From: JANXVR01 sp034667405
GTDB lineage: Bacteria > Actinomycetota > UBA4738 > HRBIN12
Length of the DNA: 64,000 nucleotides
Direction: 5' to 3'
NCBI GenBank assembly: GCA_034667405.1
Contig: JAXDJX010000019.1
Coordinates: forward strand, 186,001-250,000
The notes beneath the pieces were generated by a model. That model was given only the letters and a program-made list of their open reading frames with translations. It was not told where the DNA came from and made no database searches. This document shows, piece after piece, positions 42,678-50,753 of the stretch (position 1 is its first letter; every line of letters begins with the position of its first letter). Position numbers and translations under genes: made by a program.

Positions 42678-43999
42678 CGCCTGCTCGCTCGTTCGCGCGC
42701 CAGTTGGATGAGTTCCCGCAGGGCGGTCGAGAGGTCTTTCCCCTCCCGGACCACCGCGCGGTTATCAACGAACACCACTTCTGCACCGAGACTGAGGGCC
42801 GTGCCGCATGCGATGTCTACTGCGGCGGCTTTCAGTTCCGTGAGCAGAACCTCAAATCTTCCGGCGCGCTGGAGATCCTCCGTCAGCCCGGCCCGATCGG
42901 CCAGCCTGGAACTCCATCCCACGATTTCGCACCCGTGGTTCTTGGCCAGATGGCTGGCCTGGTCGGCTGCCACCGCTTCCGGCGCGGTCGTGGTGAAGAA
43001 CACCCGCCTGCCCGCTACGTCCGCCAACGGCTTCGGGACGAAATCGGTAACGAGATACCGCTCGTCGTCGAGGAATCGCCTGACGTGGGAGCGGAGCGAG
43101 GAGAGATGCTCTGGCCCGGATGGACCGCTCGACATAGTAACAACGGCAAGGTCCGAACGCAACAGCCGGTACGGACCCAGGTACCCGCCGACGTATTCCG
43201 GGGGTGCGGCCGCGGGGATCACGAGCACCGCGGCATCCCACGGCACCGGAGGGACCGCCGCACCGCTCCCTTCCAGGATGACCAGTCCGGTGGGGCGTTC
43301 GGCCGCCAACTCTGCCGCCTCGCGGACGGTCGAGGCGAATGGCGCACCCGCCAGACCGCCTCCCGCTCTGCGGGCACCGACGGTTGCGACGCCGGTGGTG
43401 AGGGCGTCTTCCAGATAGTCCGACGACGCGTGTTCGCCCTGGCCGAGCAGTTCGAGCAGGCGTTCCAGATCGACCGATCCCGGTTCGGCCACCTGCGGTT
43501 CGGCCGGTCCTCCTCTGCCCATCGCCACCACGACGGGAGATAGCCCCATCCCGTCGGCCACGCGCGCGACCTCGCCGGCGATCGCCGTCTTACCCGTTCT
43601 TTTGCCGGTCCCGATCACGGCGAGCGTCGGAACCCGCAACGGGGGTCCCGTGTCCGGCGGCTCGAACCGGAAGTCCGGCCCTATGTACGGGATCCCGGCG
43701 ACCAGCGAAACAGCTATCAGCTCCATCCGTTCGCGGTAGCCAAGGACCGGCTCGTCGGACAGGTCCAAGATGGCGGCGGGCTTCGTGGCCTCGATCGCCT
43801 CGCGGAGCGAGCGCATCCGGTCGGTACCCCCGACCCGAACGTCCACTCCGAGATCGGGTGTCTCGCCCGGGCCGAGCTTCTCGCTCCCCCCGACCAACAG
43901 CGCCGCGACGACGTCATAGCCGCGTTCGCGCGCCACCTCGATGGCCCAACGGCTGACGGGTGGATAGTGTTCGCCGTCCACGAGGACGAGCGTCCGCAT
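42674..43999 (-). CDS. cpgS: Cyclic 2,3-diphosphoglycerate synthetase
   Basis: 441-residue protein matching archaeal cyclic 2,3-diphosphoglycerate synthetase (cDPGS): start MRTLVLVDGEHYPPVSRWAI, DLSDEPVLGYRERMELIA, P-loop-like VIGTGKRTGKTAIAGEV (GTGKRTGKT 130-138), VVVAMGRGGPAEPQV and LEGSGAAVPPVPWDA. In Methanothermus the enzyme closes the phosphoanhydride ring of 2,3-DPG using ATP, giving cDPG, a potassium-balanced thermoprotectant and phosphate store. It is followed by 2-phosphoglycerate kinase with an ATGA overlap and preceded by a metallophosphoesterase 32 nt upstream. Confidence rests on the DGEHYPP start, P-loop and pairing. Confidence 0.82.
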   Translation of the reverse strand: MRTLVLVDGEHYPPVSRWAIEVARERGYDVVAALLVGGSEKLGPGETPDLGVDVRVGGTDRMRSLREAIEATKPAAILDLSDEPVLGYRERMELIAVSLVAGIPYIGPDFRFEPPDTGPPLRVPTLAVIGTGKRTGKTAIAGEVARVADGMGLSPVVVAMGRGGPAEPQVAEPGSVDLERLLELLGQGEHASSDYLEDALTTGVATVGARRAGGGLAGAPFASTVREAAELAAERPTGLVILEGSGAAVPPVPWDAAVLVIPAAAPPEYVGGYLGPYRLLRSDLAVVTMSSGPSGPEHLSSLRSHVRRFLDDERYLVTDFVPKPLADVAGRRVFFTTTAPEAVAADQASHLAKNHGCEIVGWSSRLADRAGLTEDLQRAGRFEVLLTELKAAAVDIACGTALSLGAEVVFVDNRAVVREGKDLSTALRELIQLARERASRR

Positions 44000-44031
44000 G
44001 GGCTGGTCCCCTCTTGTGGTCGCCAGGATCG

Positions 44032-44823
44032 TTATCGCTGGTCGGTGGCCGAGGCCCGTTCCTGCACCGGCCGTTCCTGTTCACGGTAGACCTGGCCGGC
44101 GGTCAGCGAGAAGTGCGCCATGACGGTGTCCTCGCCGAACGGGAACTTCCGGTGGATCTTCACTTCTCCCCCGTCGAACTCCAACACGTTGTAGCAAGGC
44201 TTGGTGTACCCGCGCACCCGGAGCGACGACACGGTACCGGCGTTCGCGACGTACATATTCTCCAGGCGCCACACGTAGGGCACATGTTTGTGTCCGGAGA
44301 GCACGACGTTGACCTCGGCGTTGGTGAGCACCTCGAGGAGATCCCCCGCATCCATCACGGTGCTGCGCTCGCGGCCCGTGCCCGGGATCGGCAGCAGGTG
44401 ATGGTGCAGCACGAACACCTTCAGATCAGCTGCTCCGGCGAACTCGCGCTTGATCCAGTCGTAGTGGACCCGGCCGACCTTGCCTTCGTTCAGATCCGGC
44501 TCGCTGGAGTCCACGCCGACGATCCGGACACCGCCGACATCCTTCGACCACATCCGGGGACCGATGAGATCTTCGAAATGCAGGTAGCCGACGTTGCGGG
44601 AATCGTGGTTGCCGGGAACCGTCAGGATCGGCGATTCGATGCGGTCGACGTAGGCCACCCAGCTCTTGAACTCCTGCCGATATCCCTCGTTGGTGAGGTC
44701 GCCGCTGCAAACGACGACGTCGGGCGCAAGCTCGTTCAACTCCGTGATGACCCGGTTCATGAGGTTCGGGACGAAGTAGGGCGAGCCAACGTGCGGATCG
44801 GAGATGTGGGCGATGGTGACCAC
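44032..44823 (-). CDS. Metallophosphoesterase (calcineurin-like, Icc/CpdA type)
   Basis: 263-residue binuclear metallophosphoesterase. All five motifs are present: SDPHVG (D9, H11), GDLTNEG (D42), GNHDSR (N72, H73), HHHLLP (140-142) and GHKHVP (177-180). Relatives hydrolyse cyclic nucleotides or other phosphodiesters. It heads the operon with cDPG synthetase and 2-phosphoglycerate kinase, so a role in hydrolysing cyclic DPG or a related phosphate ester is possible but is inference only. GTG start without ribosome site, 7 nt after TAGACT. Confidence 0.88.
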   Translation of the reverse strand: MVTIAHISDPHVGSPYFVPNLMNRVITELNELAPDVVVCSGDLTNEGYRQEFKSWVAYVDRIESPILTVPGNHDSRNVGYLHFEDLIGPRMWSKDVGGVRIVGVDSSEPDLNEGKVGRVHYDWIKREFAGAADLKVFVLHHHLLPIPGTGRERSTVMDAGDLLEVLTNAEVNVVLSGHKHVPYVWRLENMYVANAGTVSSLRVRGYTKPCYNVLEFDGGEVKIHRKFPFGEDTVMAHFSLTAGQVYREQERPVQERASATDQR

Positions 44824-44830
44824 GTGTCTC

Positions 44831-44836
44831 AGTCTA
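44831..44836 (-). promoter_or_regulatory. Predicted -10 (TAGACT) of the cyclic-DPG operon, leaderless
   Basis: TAGACT ends 7 nt before the metallophosphoesterase GTG and lies in the 21-bp gap after the SDR stop. It is the same hexamer as at zur and tRNA-Arg. It would drive metallophosphoesterase, cDPGS, kinase, transaldolase and possibly rho. Confidence 0.55.
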
Positions 44837-44844
44837 GCTGCGTA

Positions 44845-45645
44845 TCAGGTGACGGTACCGTCGGGCCACGTGCTGGTTCGAGCCCCCGCTCGCATGCCCC
44901 CGTCCACGAGCAGCGCCACGCCCGTGATGAACGAGGCCTTGTCCGACGCGAGGAATACCGCCGCCTCCGCCACGTCCATGGCCTCGCCGACGCGTCCGAT
45001 CGGGGGTAGTGGCCACTCGGACGGATCGTCTTCAGGACGATCGGGTTCTCCCGGGGGGCCCATGTGGCGCATCCCCGGTTTCGTGTCCCCGGGGCAGAGC
45101 GTGTTCGAGCGAACGCCACCGCGACGGCCGCATTCGATGGCCAGCGTGTTGCTGAGCATGATCAAGGCGGCCTTGGTGACCGAGTAGATGCCGATCTCGA
45201 CCTCCGCCGTAATCCCTGCATCAGAAGCGATATGTATCATGTTCCCTCGCCGTTCCGCGAGGTGCGGGAAGCACTCCTGTGCGTAGACGAACGCGCCACG
45301 GACGTTGACGCCCATGGTTCGGTCGAAGTCTTCCAACGGCGTATCCAGGGCGCTGGCCGCAACGCCGATCCCCGCGTTGTTCACGAGGATGTCGAGGCCG
45401 CCTAGCTGGAGCACCGCTTGGGCGACGCTCTCCCGGATCTGCTCGGCGTCTGCTGCGTCGGCGGCAAGGAACGAAGCGTCACGGCCTGCGGCGCGAAGCT
45501 CGGCCTGCGCCTCATTGCCGAGCTTGGGGTTCCGGCCCGTGATGATCACGCGGGCGCCCTCCCAGCCGAAGGCATGGGCCATCGCGAGTCCCAACCCCGA
45601 GGTACCCCCCGTGATCAGCGCTAGCTTGCCGTCGAGATCCCCCAC
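44845..45645 (-). CDS. Short-chain dehydrogenase/reductase
   Basis: 266-residue classical SDR: GGTSGLG (13-19), NNAG (89-92), catalytic S141, Y154 and K158 (HIASDAG, YSVTKAA), C-terminal FITGVALLVDGGM. Probably NAD(P)-dependent oxidation or reduction of a hydroxyl group; substrate unknown. GTG chosen because GGAGGAGG stands 7 nt upstream; it begins just after the thrB stop, so it is the last gene of the threonine/lysine operon. A loop near residues 205-225 (PGEPDRPEDDPSEWP) is an unusual Pro/Asp-rich insertion. Confidence 0.88.
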   Translation of the reverse strand: MGDLDGKLALITGGTSGLGLAMAHAFGWEGARVIITGRNPKLGNEAQAELRAAGRDASFLAADAADAEQIRESVAQAVLQLGGLDILVNNAGIGVAASALDTPLEDFDRTMGVNVRGAFVYAQECFPHLAERRGNMIHIASDAGITAEVEIGIYSVTKAALIMLSNTLAIECGRRGGVRSNTLCPGDTKPGMRHMGPPGEPDRPEDDPSEWPLPPIGRVGEAMDVAEAAVFLASDKASFITGVALLVDGGMRAGARTSTWPDGTVT

Positions 45646-45647
45646 CG

Positions 45648-46505
45648 TCAGTCCTCCTCCTCTACCTGGGCGCCGGAGGTTCGGACGGGCAGGCGCATGA
45701 CGTGCCATCCCTCGCCCGGATCCGGCACGTCGAGCCCCGGGAGATCGAACGCCAGGAGCGTGGGGCCCGCGCCGCTGACACAGACCGGGATGTCCGCTGC
45801 TCGAAGTTCGTCGAACACGGTCTTCACGGATGGGATCAGCGCGAGCCGCGCGTCCTGATGGAGCCGGTCCCCGAGCACGTCGGGGAGCATCGCAGGTTGC
45901 GACGTGATCGCCACCACCGCAGCGGCGGCATGCGAGGCGTTATAGACCGCGTCCGCCAAGCGAACCATCTGCGGCAGCGCCGCCCGGGCCTCGGCCGTTG
46001 GCAGCGTGACCTGGGGGATCAGCGCGACCGGCCGGAGCTCGGGTGCCGCATCCAGTCGCAGGACCCCGTCGCCGAACGCCAACGTGAACCCGCCCACGAT
46101 CGCGGCGGCTGCGTTGTCGGGATGGCCCTCCAGTTCGATCGCGAGGTCCAAGACATCGTCGGATCCGAAGCCAAGGTGCAGGACGCTGTCGGCGAGCAGG
46201 ATCCCCGCAACCGTCGCCGCGGCCGAAGACCCGAGACCGCGTTCGAGCGGGATGCGGTTCACGCCATGGAGGGCGAACGCCGGCGGCGGTACGCCGGCAG
46301 CACGGGCGACATGCCCGAACGAGCGGCTGATCATGTCCGACCCGTCGGTGGGAAGTTCGGTCGCACCCTCGCCCTCGAACGTCACCCCCGGGACCGCCTC
46401 GACGTCCAGGATGACCTCGTTGCAGAGCTCGAGTGCAAGTCCGAAGCAATCGAACCCGGGACCGAGGTTCGCCGAGGTTGCCGGCACGATGGCGCGGAAC
46501 GTCAT
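45648..46505 (-). CDS. thrB: Homoserine kinase
   Basis: 285-residue GHMP-family kinase phosphorylating homoserine on the threonine pathway. Start VPATSANLGPGFDCFGLAL, ATP-binding PLERGLGSSAAATVAGILLA (GLGSSAA 90-96), HPDNAAAAIVGGF and the C-terminal VSGAGPTLLAF are canonical. ATG overlaps the thrC stop (ATGA). Confidence 0.95.
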   Translation of the reverse strand: MTFRAIVPATSANLGPGFDCFGLALELCNEVILDVEAVPGVTFEGEGATELPTDGSDMISRSFGHVARAAGVPPPAFALHGVNRIPLERGLGSSAAATVAGILLADSVLHLGFGSDDVLDLAIELEGHPDNAAAAIVGGFTLAFGDGVLRLDAAPELRPVALIPQVTLPTAEARAALPQMVRLADAVYNASHAAAAVVAITSQPAMLPDVLGDRLHQDARLALIPSVKTVFDELRAADIPVCVSGAGPTLLAFDLPGLDVPDPGEGWHVMRLPVRTSGAQVEEED

Positions 46506-47596
46506 AGTCCGAGTTCGCCGGCGACGACCGCGGCGTCCGGTGGAACCGAGATCGGATGTGCGGCCCCGCTGATGGCCCACTCCGCATCCTTCAACCCGTG
46601 GCCAGTGAGGATGCAGACAACCGTCGAGCCCTTGCGGAGGGTTCCAGCGGCGTGAAGCCGCAACAGGCCCGCGACCGAAGCTGCGGACGCGGGTTCGGCG
46701 AAGAGACCTTCGTGCGCGACACGGCGGTAGGCGGAGAGGATCTCTCGGTCGGTCACCGACTCGATCCCTCCCTCGGACTCCGTTGCTGCCGCGACCGCCT
46801 TGTCCCACGAGGCCGGGTTCCCGATCCGGATCGCCGTGGCGATGGTTTGGGGATCCTTCACCGGTGCCCCGTTCACGATGGGCGCGGCGCCGCTGGCTTG
46901 GAAGCCGTAGAGCTGCGGAGGTTCGGCGATCATGCCATCGGCCAGATATTCGGAGTAGCCGAGCCAGTGGCTGGCGATGTTGCCTGCGTTGCCCACTGGC
47001 ACGCAATGCACGTCGGGAGCCCGACCCAGCGCGTCGCAGATCTCGAAGGCCGCAGTCTTCTGTCCCTGCAACCGGTATGGGTTCACCGAGTTGACCAGTG
47101 TGACGGGGTATCGCTCACTCAGGTCCTTGGCCAGCTCCAGCGATTCGTCGAAGTTGCCCAGGACCTCGAGCATGCGGGCGCCGTGCACCAGGGTTGCCGC
47201 CATCTTCCCCAGGGCGACCTTTCCCTTCGGCAACAGCACCGCGCACGTGATGCCGGCTTTGGCAGCGTAGGCGGCGGCGGACGCCGATGTATTGCCGGTC
47301 GAGGCACAGACGACGGCCTTCGACCCCTCTTCCACGGCCTTGCTGATGGCCAACGTCATCCCACGGTCCTTGAACGAGCCGGTTGGGTTCGCGCCCTCGT
47401 ACTTCAACCACACCTCGCAGCCGGTCTCATCGGAGAGCGGAGCGGAGAACGCGAGTGGGGTTCCGCCTTCACACAGGGAGATCACCGGGGTGGACTCCTC
47501 GACCGGCAGACGGCTCCGATACTCCTCGATGATGCCGCGCCACTGGTGCGCCCCCGGCGGGCGGCCGGTCGACATCGTGTTGCCGGAGCCGCTCAC
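46502..47596 (-). CDS. thrC: Threonine synthase
   Basis: 364-residue PLP enzyme converting O-phosphohomoserine to threonine. PLP lysine in NPTGSFKDRGMTLAISKA; ASTGNTSASAAAYAAKAG and VPVGNAGNIASHWLGY form the cofactor phosphate site. Mycobacterial-type short threonine synthase. GTG start overlaps the hom stop (GTGA) with GGAGGG upstream; an ATG seven codons later lacks a ribosome site. Confidence 0.95.
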   Translation of the reverse strand: MSGSGNTMSTGRPPGAHQWRGIIEEYRSRLPVEESTPVISLCEGGTPLAFSAPLSDETGCEVWLKYEGANPTGSFKDRGMTLAISKAVEEGSKAVVCASTGNTSASAAAYAAKAGITCAVLLPKGKVALGKMAATLVHGARMLEVLGNFDESLELAKDLSERYPVTLVNSVNPYRLQGQKTAAFEICDALGRAPDVHCVPVGNAGNIASHWLGYSEYLADGMIAEPPQLYGFQASGAAPIVNGAPVKDPQTIATAIRIGNPASWDKAVAAATESEGGIESVTDREILSAYRRVAHEGLFAEPASAASVAGLLRLHAAGTLRKGSTVVCILTGHGLKDAEWAISGAAHPISVPPDAAVVAGELGL

Positions 47597-48882
47597 TCCT
47601 CGCCCTCCACGCGGATGACGCTCGCGACGGCTCGGATACTCGGGAGTTCGCGGAGCTGATCGACGGTCTTCTGGAACGCGCCCTCCTGTGCCCGGTGCGT
47701 GATGAAGACCAAGGTCGCCTCGTCGTCGCGCCCTTCCTGCCAGACGCGCTCGATGCTCACCCCGTTTCGACCGAAGTGATCGGCAACCTCGGCGAGCACA
47801 CCGGGCCGATCCTCCACGTGGAGGTTGAGGTAATACTGGCCACGCGTGTCGCCCATGGAGCGGATGCGGCGGTCCAAGACGCAGGTGCACCCCATGGCCC
47901 GTCCACCTTCGACGACGTGACGAGCCACGTTGATGAGGTCGCCCACGACCGATGTCGCCGTTGGATCGCCTCCTGCCCCTCGCCCGTAGAACATGAGCTG
48001 ACCCACCTTCTCCCCTTCAACGAACACCGCGTTGAACGCATCGCGGACGGAGGCGAGCGGATGCGTCGCGGGGATCATGGCCGGGTGCACTCGGGCGCTC
48101 ACGGCATCCTCGTCGAGCTCGGCGATGGCCAGGAGCTTCACCACGTAGCCCATCCGCGCGGCGTCGGCGATGTCTTGGGCGGTCACGCCGGAGATGCCCT
48201 CACGGAAGACGTCGGAGGCCACCACGCGGCTGTTGAAGGCGATCGACGCCAAGATGGCGCATTTCGCGGCAGCGTCGAACCCGTCCACGTCGGCGGTCGG
48301 ATCGGCTTCGGCGTATCCGAGCTGCTGCGCAGCGGCCAAGGCCTCGGCGAACCCCGACCCGTGATCGGACATCTGCGTGAGGATGTAGTTCGTTGTTCCG
48401 TTAACGATCCCCATGAGGCGGCTCACGCGTTCCCCGGCCAGGGACTCCTTGAGCGGGCGGATCAATGGGATACCGCCGGCGACCGAGGCCTCGAACGCCA
48501 GGTCGAGCGCCGCGGCGTCGGCGGCATCGAAGATGGACTTCCCGTCGGTGGCCAGGAGCTCCTTGTTCGCGGTGACGACGGGCTTGCCCGCGGCCAGGGC
48601 GCGGAGGATCAGGTCCCGCGCTGGTTCGATCCCGCCGATGAGTTCGCACACGATGTCCACGTCGCCGGCCTCCACGACGTCGGCAGGGTTGGTCGTGAAG
48701 ATGTCGGCGGGCAGATTCACGCCGCGGTTCCGATCGATGTCGCGCACCGCGACACGGGTGATCTGGAGGCGACAGCCGGTCCGCATCGCGATGTCCGCGG
48801 CGTGCTCGTCGAGCATCGCCACAACCGCCGTGCCGACGGTGCCGCAGCCCAGGAGCCCGATGCGCACTACGCGTTCGTTCAC
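47593..48882 (-). CDS. hom: Homoserine dehydrogenase (with ACT domain)
   Basis: 429-residue enzyme reducing aspartate semialdehyde to homoserine. NAD(P) site RIGLLGCGTVGTAVV, catalytic domain marks GGIPLIRPLKESLAGERV, GIVNGTTNYIL and EADPTADVDGFDAAAKCAIL; the C-terminal ~85 residues (YYLNLHVEDRPGVLAEVADH) are an ACT domain for threonine feedback. GTG start overlaps the lysA-fusion stop. Confidence 0.96.
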   Translation of the reverse strand: MNERVVRIGLLGCGTVGTAVVAMLDEHAADIAMRTGCRLQITRVAVRDIDRNRGVNLPADIFTTNPADVVEAGDVDIVCELIGGIEPARDLILRALAAGKPVVTANKELLATDGKSIFDAADAAALDLAFEASVAGGIPLIRPLKESLAGERVSRLMGIVNGTTNYILTQMSDHGSGFAEALAAAQQLGYAEADPTADVDGFDAAAKCAILASIAFNSRVVASDVFREGISGVTAQDIADAARMGYVVKLLAIAELDEDAVSARVHPAMIPATHPLASVRDAFNAVFVEGEKVGQLMFYGRGAGGDPTATSVVGDLINVARHVVEGGRAMGCTCVLDRRIRSMGDTRGQYYLNLHVEDRPGVLAEVADHFGRNGVSIERVWQEGRDDEATLVFITHRAQEGAFQKTVDQLRELPSIRAVASVIRVEGEE

Positions 48883-50753
48883 GACCCCTCGCCTCCGATC
48901 CAGGTGGCCATGAGTATCTCGTCCTCGTACCCGGACGACTTCCGCGAATGCCGCTGGAGCCTCCCTTCGTCGACGAACCCGAACTTCCGGTAGAGCGCGA
49001 CGGCGGCGGCGTTGTGCGGGTACACGCTGAGAACGATCTTCTCCACGCCGACACTCCGTGCCCAGCGGATCGATTCGGCCATCAGGGCGGTGCCCACCCC
49101 TTTACCGCGTTCCGTCGAAGCAACGCTGATCCCGAGCGTCGCAACGTGGCGCGTCACCGGATGCCCTTCGCGCTGGATGTAGAGATGGCCCACGACCTCC
49201 TCGTCGCGGATGGCGACGATCTGCGCGGACCGGTCGTGCCATGGTTGGCGGAACCGACGCCGGTAGACCCGGACCGGATGGGCGACGCGTTCACTGCGGA
49301 TGTAGCGGCCCTCGGCGACGATCGCCCGCCAGAACTCGATGAACGATCGCGCGTCCCGAGGCCGCGCCGGCCGGATGGTCACGCCGGGAGGCGTCGGTGC
49401 GTCCGGATCCCATCGATGCGCCGCAGTCTCCAGTCGGTCGAGGTCTCCGGCGTCTTCCCGCCGCAGCCACTCCCGGCTAACCCCGTCTCGAACGGCAACC
49501 ACCGCGGGCCGTCCTACGCGGTTGTACGCGTTGGCGAGCGAATACGTGTAGGCCCCCGTTGCGGCGAACGCCACGAGGTCGCCCCGTTCGATGTCGGTGG
49601 GCAGGGTCGCTCCCGTTGCCAACGTGTCGCCGGTCTCGCAATGCCGCCCGACCACGGTGTAACGCTCGCTGGGGCCGGGGCGGGGCGGACCGGCGAAGGC
49701 TACCGTGTACGCCGCGCCGTAGAGCATGGGTCTGATGTTGTCGGACATGCCGCCGTCCACCGCCACGATGGAGGTGTCCGCCGTTGACTTCCGTCCGCCA
49801 ACCCGGTAGAGGGTGACGCCGGCCGGACCAACCAAGGCACGGCCGGGTTCGACAGCGAGGGTGGGAACGGGGAGACCGGCGGCCACGCAGCGGATGGCCA
49901 GCCGTTCGATCATCGCGGAGGCGACCTCCGCCAACGGAAGCCCTCGCTCGTCGGTGTAGCTGATACCGAACCCCCCGCCGACGTCGAGGATCTCCGCGGC
50001 GAGATCCCGCCGGAGTTCATCCAAGAGACCGACCAGAACGTCCAGTTCCAGGAGGTAGGGCTCGATGTCGAGTATCTGGGAGCCCAGGTGGGCGTGCAGA
50101 CCGACCAGTTGGATGCCGGGAAGGTAGGCGGCGGCGCGCACGGTGGCCGGCACGTCGGCGGAGGAGGTACCGAACTTCGTCCCATCGTGTCCGGTTGCGA
50201 TGGCCTCGTGGGTCTCAACGGCGATACCGGGGACCACGCGAAGCAGGGTTCGTTGGCGGATCCCCGCGGCCTGCCCGACACCGCTCAACCGGGTGAGTTC
50301 GTCGAGGCCGTCCGCGATGACCAATCCCAGGCGAGCCCGAACGGCAAGCTCGAGTTCGTCGTCGGATTTGTTGTTGCCGTGCAACGCCACTCGGGACGGC
50401 GCCACCCCGGCGCGAAGGCAGGCCTCCGCCTCGCCACCGGTGGCGGCGAGCACATCCATGCCCGCGTCGGTAGCGATCCGCAGCACAGCGTGCGCCGTGA
50501 ACGCCTTCACGGCGTAGAACGCCTTCGGGAAGAGGGAGGAAATCATGCGGCTCCGCGCCAGGAGTTCGTCTTCGTCCACCACGAAGAGCGGGGTCCCGTA
50601 CCGCTCGGCAAGTGCTTCAGCGGAAACGCCGCCGATCAGAAGACCCTGCGCACCGAACTCCGCCTTCTCGGGCCACGGCGGCCCGGGACGGCGAACGATC
50701 CCGCCGATGTGCTCGGGCCCGACGGATCTGGCGGACATCTTCAGATCATCCAT
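48879..50753 (-). CDS. lysA: Diaminopimelate decarboxylase fused to a GNAT acetyltransferase
   Basis: 624 residues, ~200 more than a normal LysA. Residues 1-~440 form a full meso-diaminopimelate decarboxylase: PLP lysine K83 (FYAVKAF), HGNNKSDDEL, GLHAHLGSQI, ILDVGGGFGISY, VEPGRALV and GRHCETGDTLA, giving lysine. After a linker (RWDPDAPTPPG) residues ~457-624 are a GNAT domain: VTIRPARPRDARSFIEFW, GHLYIQREG, then LGISVASTERGKGVGTALM (acetyl-CoA pyrophosphate loop) and NAAAVALYRKFGF. The reading frame is continuous. The acetyl acceptor is unknown; lysine, a DAP-pathway product or a peptide N-terminus are possibilities. Overlaps argS by 8 nt. Confidence 0.93.
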   Translation of the reverse strand: MDDLKMSARSVGPEHIGGIVRRPGPPWPEKAEFGAQGLLIGGVSAEALAERYGTPLFVVDEDELLARSRMISSLFPKAFYAVKAFTAHAVLRIATDAGMDVLAATGGEAEACLRAGVAPSRVALHGNNKSDDELELAVRARLGLVIADGLDELTRLSGVGQAAGIRQRTLLRVVPGIAVETHEAIATGHDGTKFGTSSADVPATVRAAAYLPGIQLVGLHAHLGSQILDIEPYLLELDVLVGLLDELRRDLAAEILDVGGGFGISYTDERGLPLAEVASAMIERLAIRCVAAGLPVPTLAVEPGRALVGPAGVTLYRVGGRKSTADTSIVAVDGGMSDNIRPMLYGAAYTVAFAGPPRPGPSERYTVVGRHCETGDTLATGATLPTDIERGDLVAFAATGAYTYSLANAYNRVGRPAVVAVRDGVSREWLRREDAGDLDRLETAAHRWDPDAPTPPGVTIRPARPRDARSFIEFWRAIVAEGRYIRSERVAHPVRVYRRRFRQPWHDRSAQIVAIRDEEVVGHLYIQREGHPVTRHVATLGISVASTERGKGVGTALMAESIRWARSVGVEKIVLSVYPHNAAAVALYRKFGFVDEGRLQRHSRKSSGYEDEILMATWIGGEGS

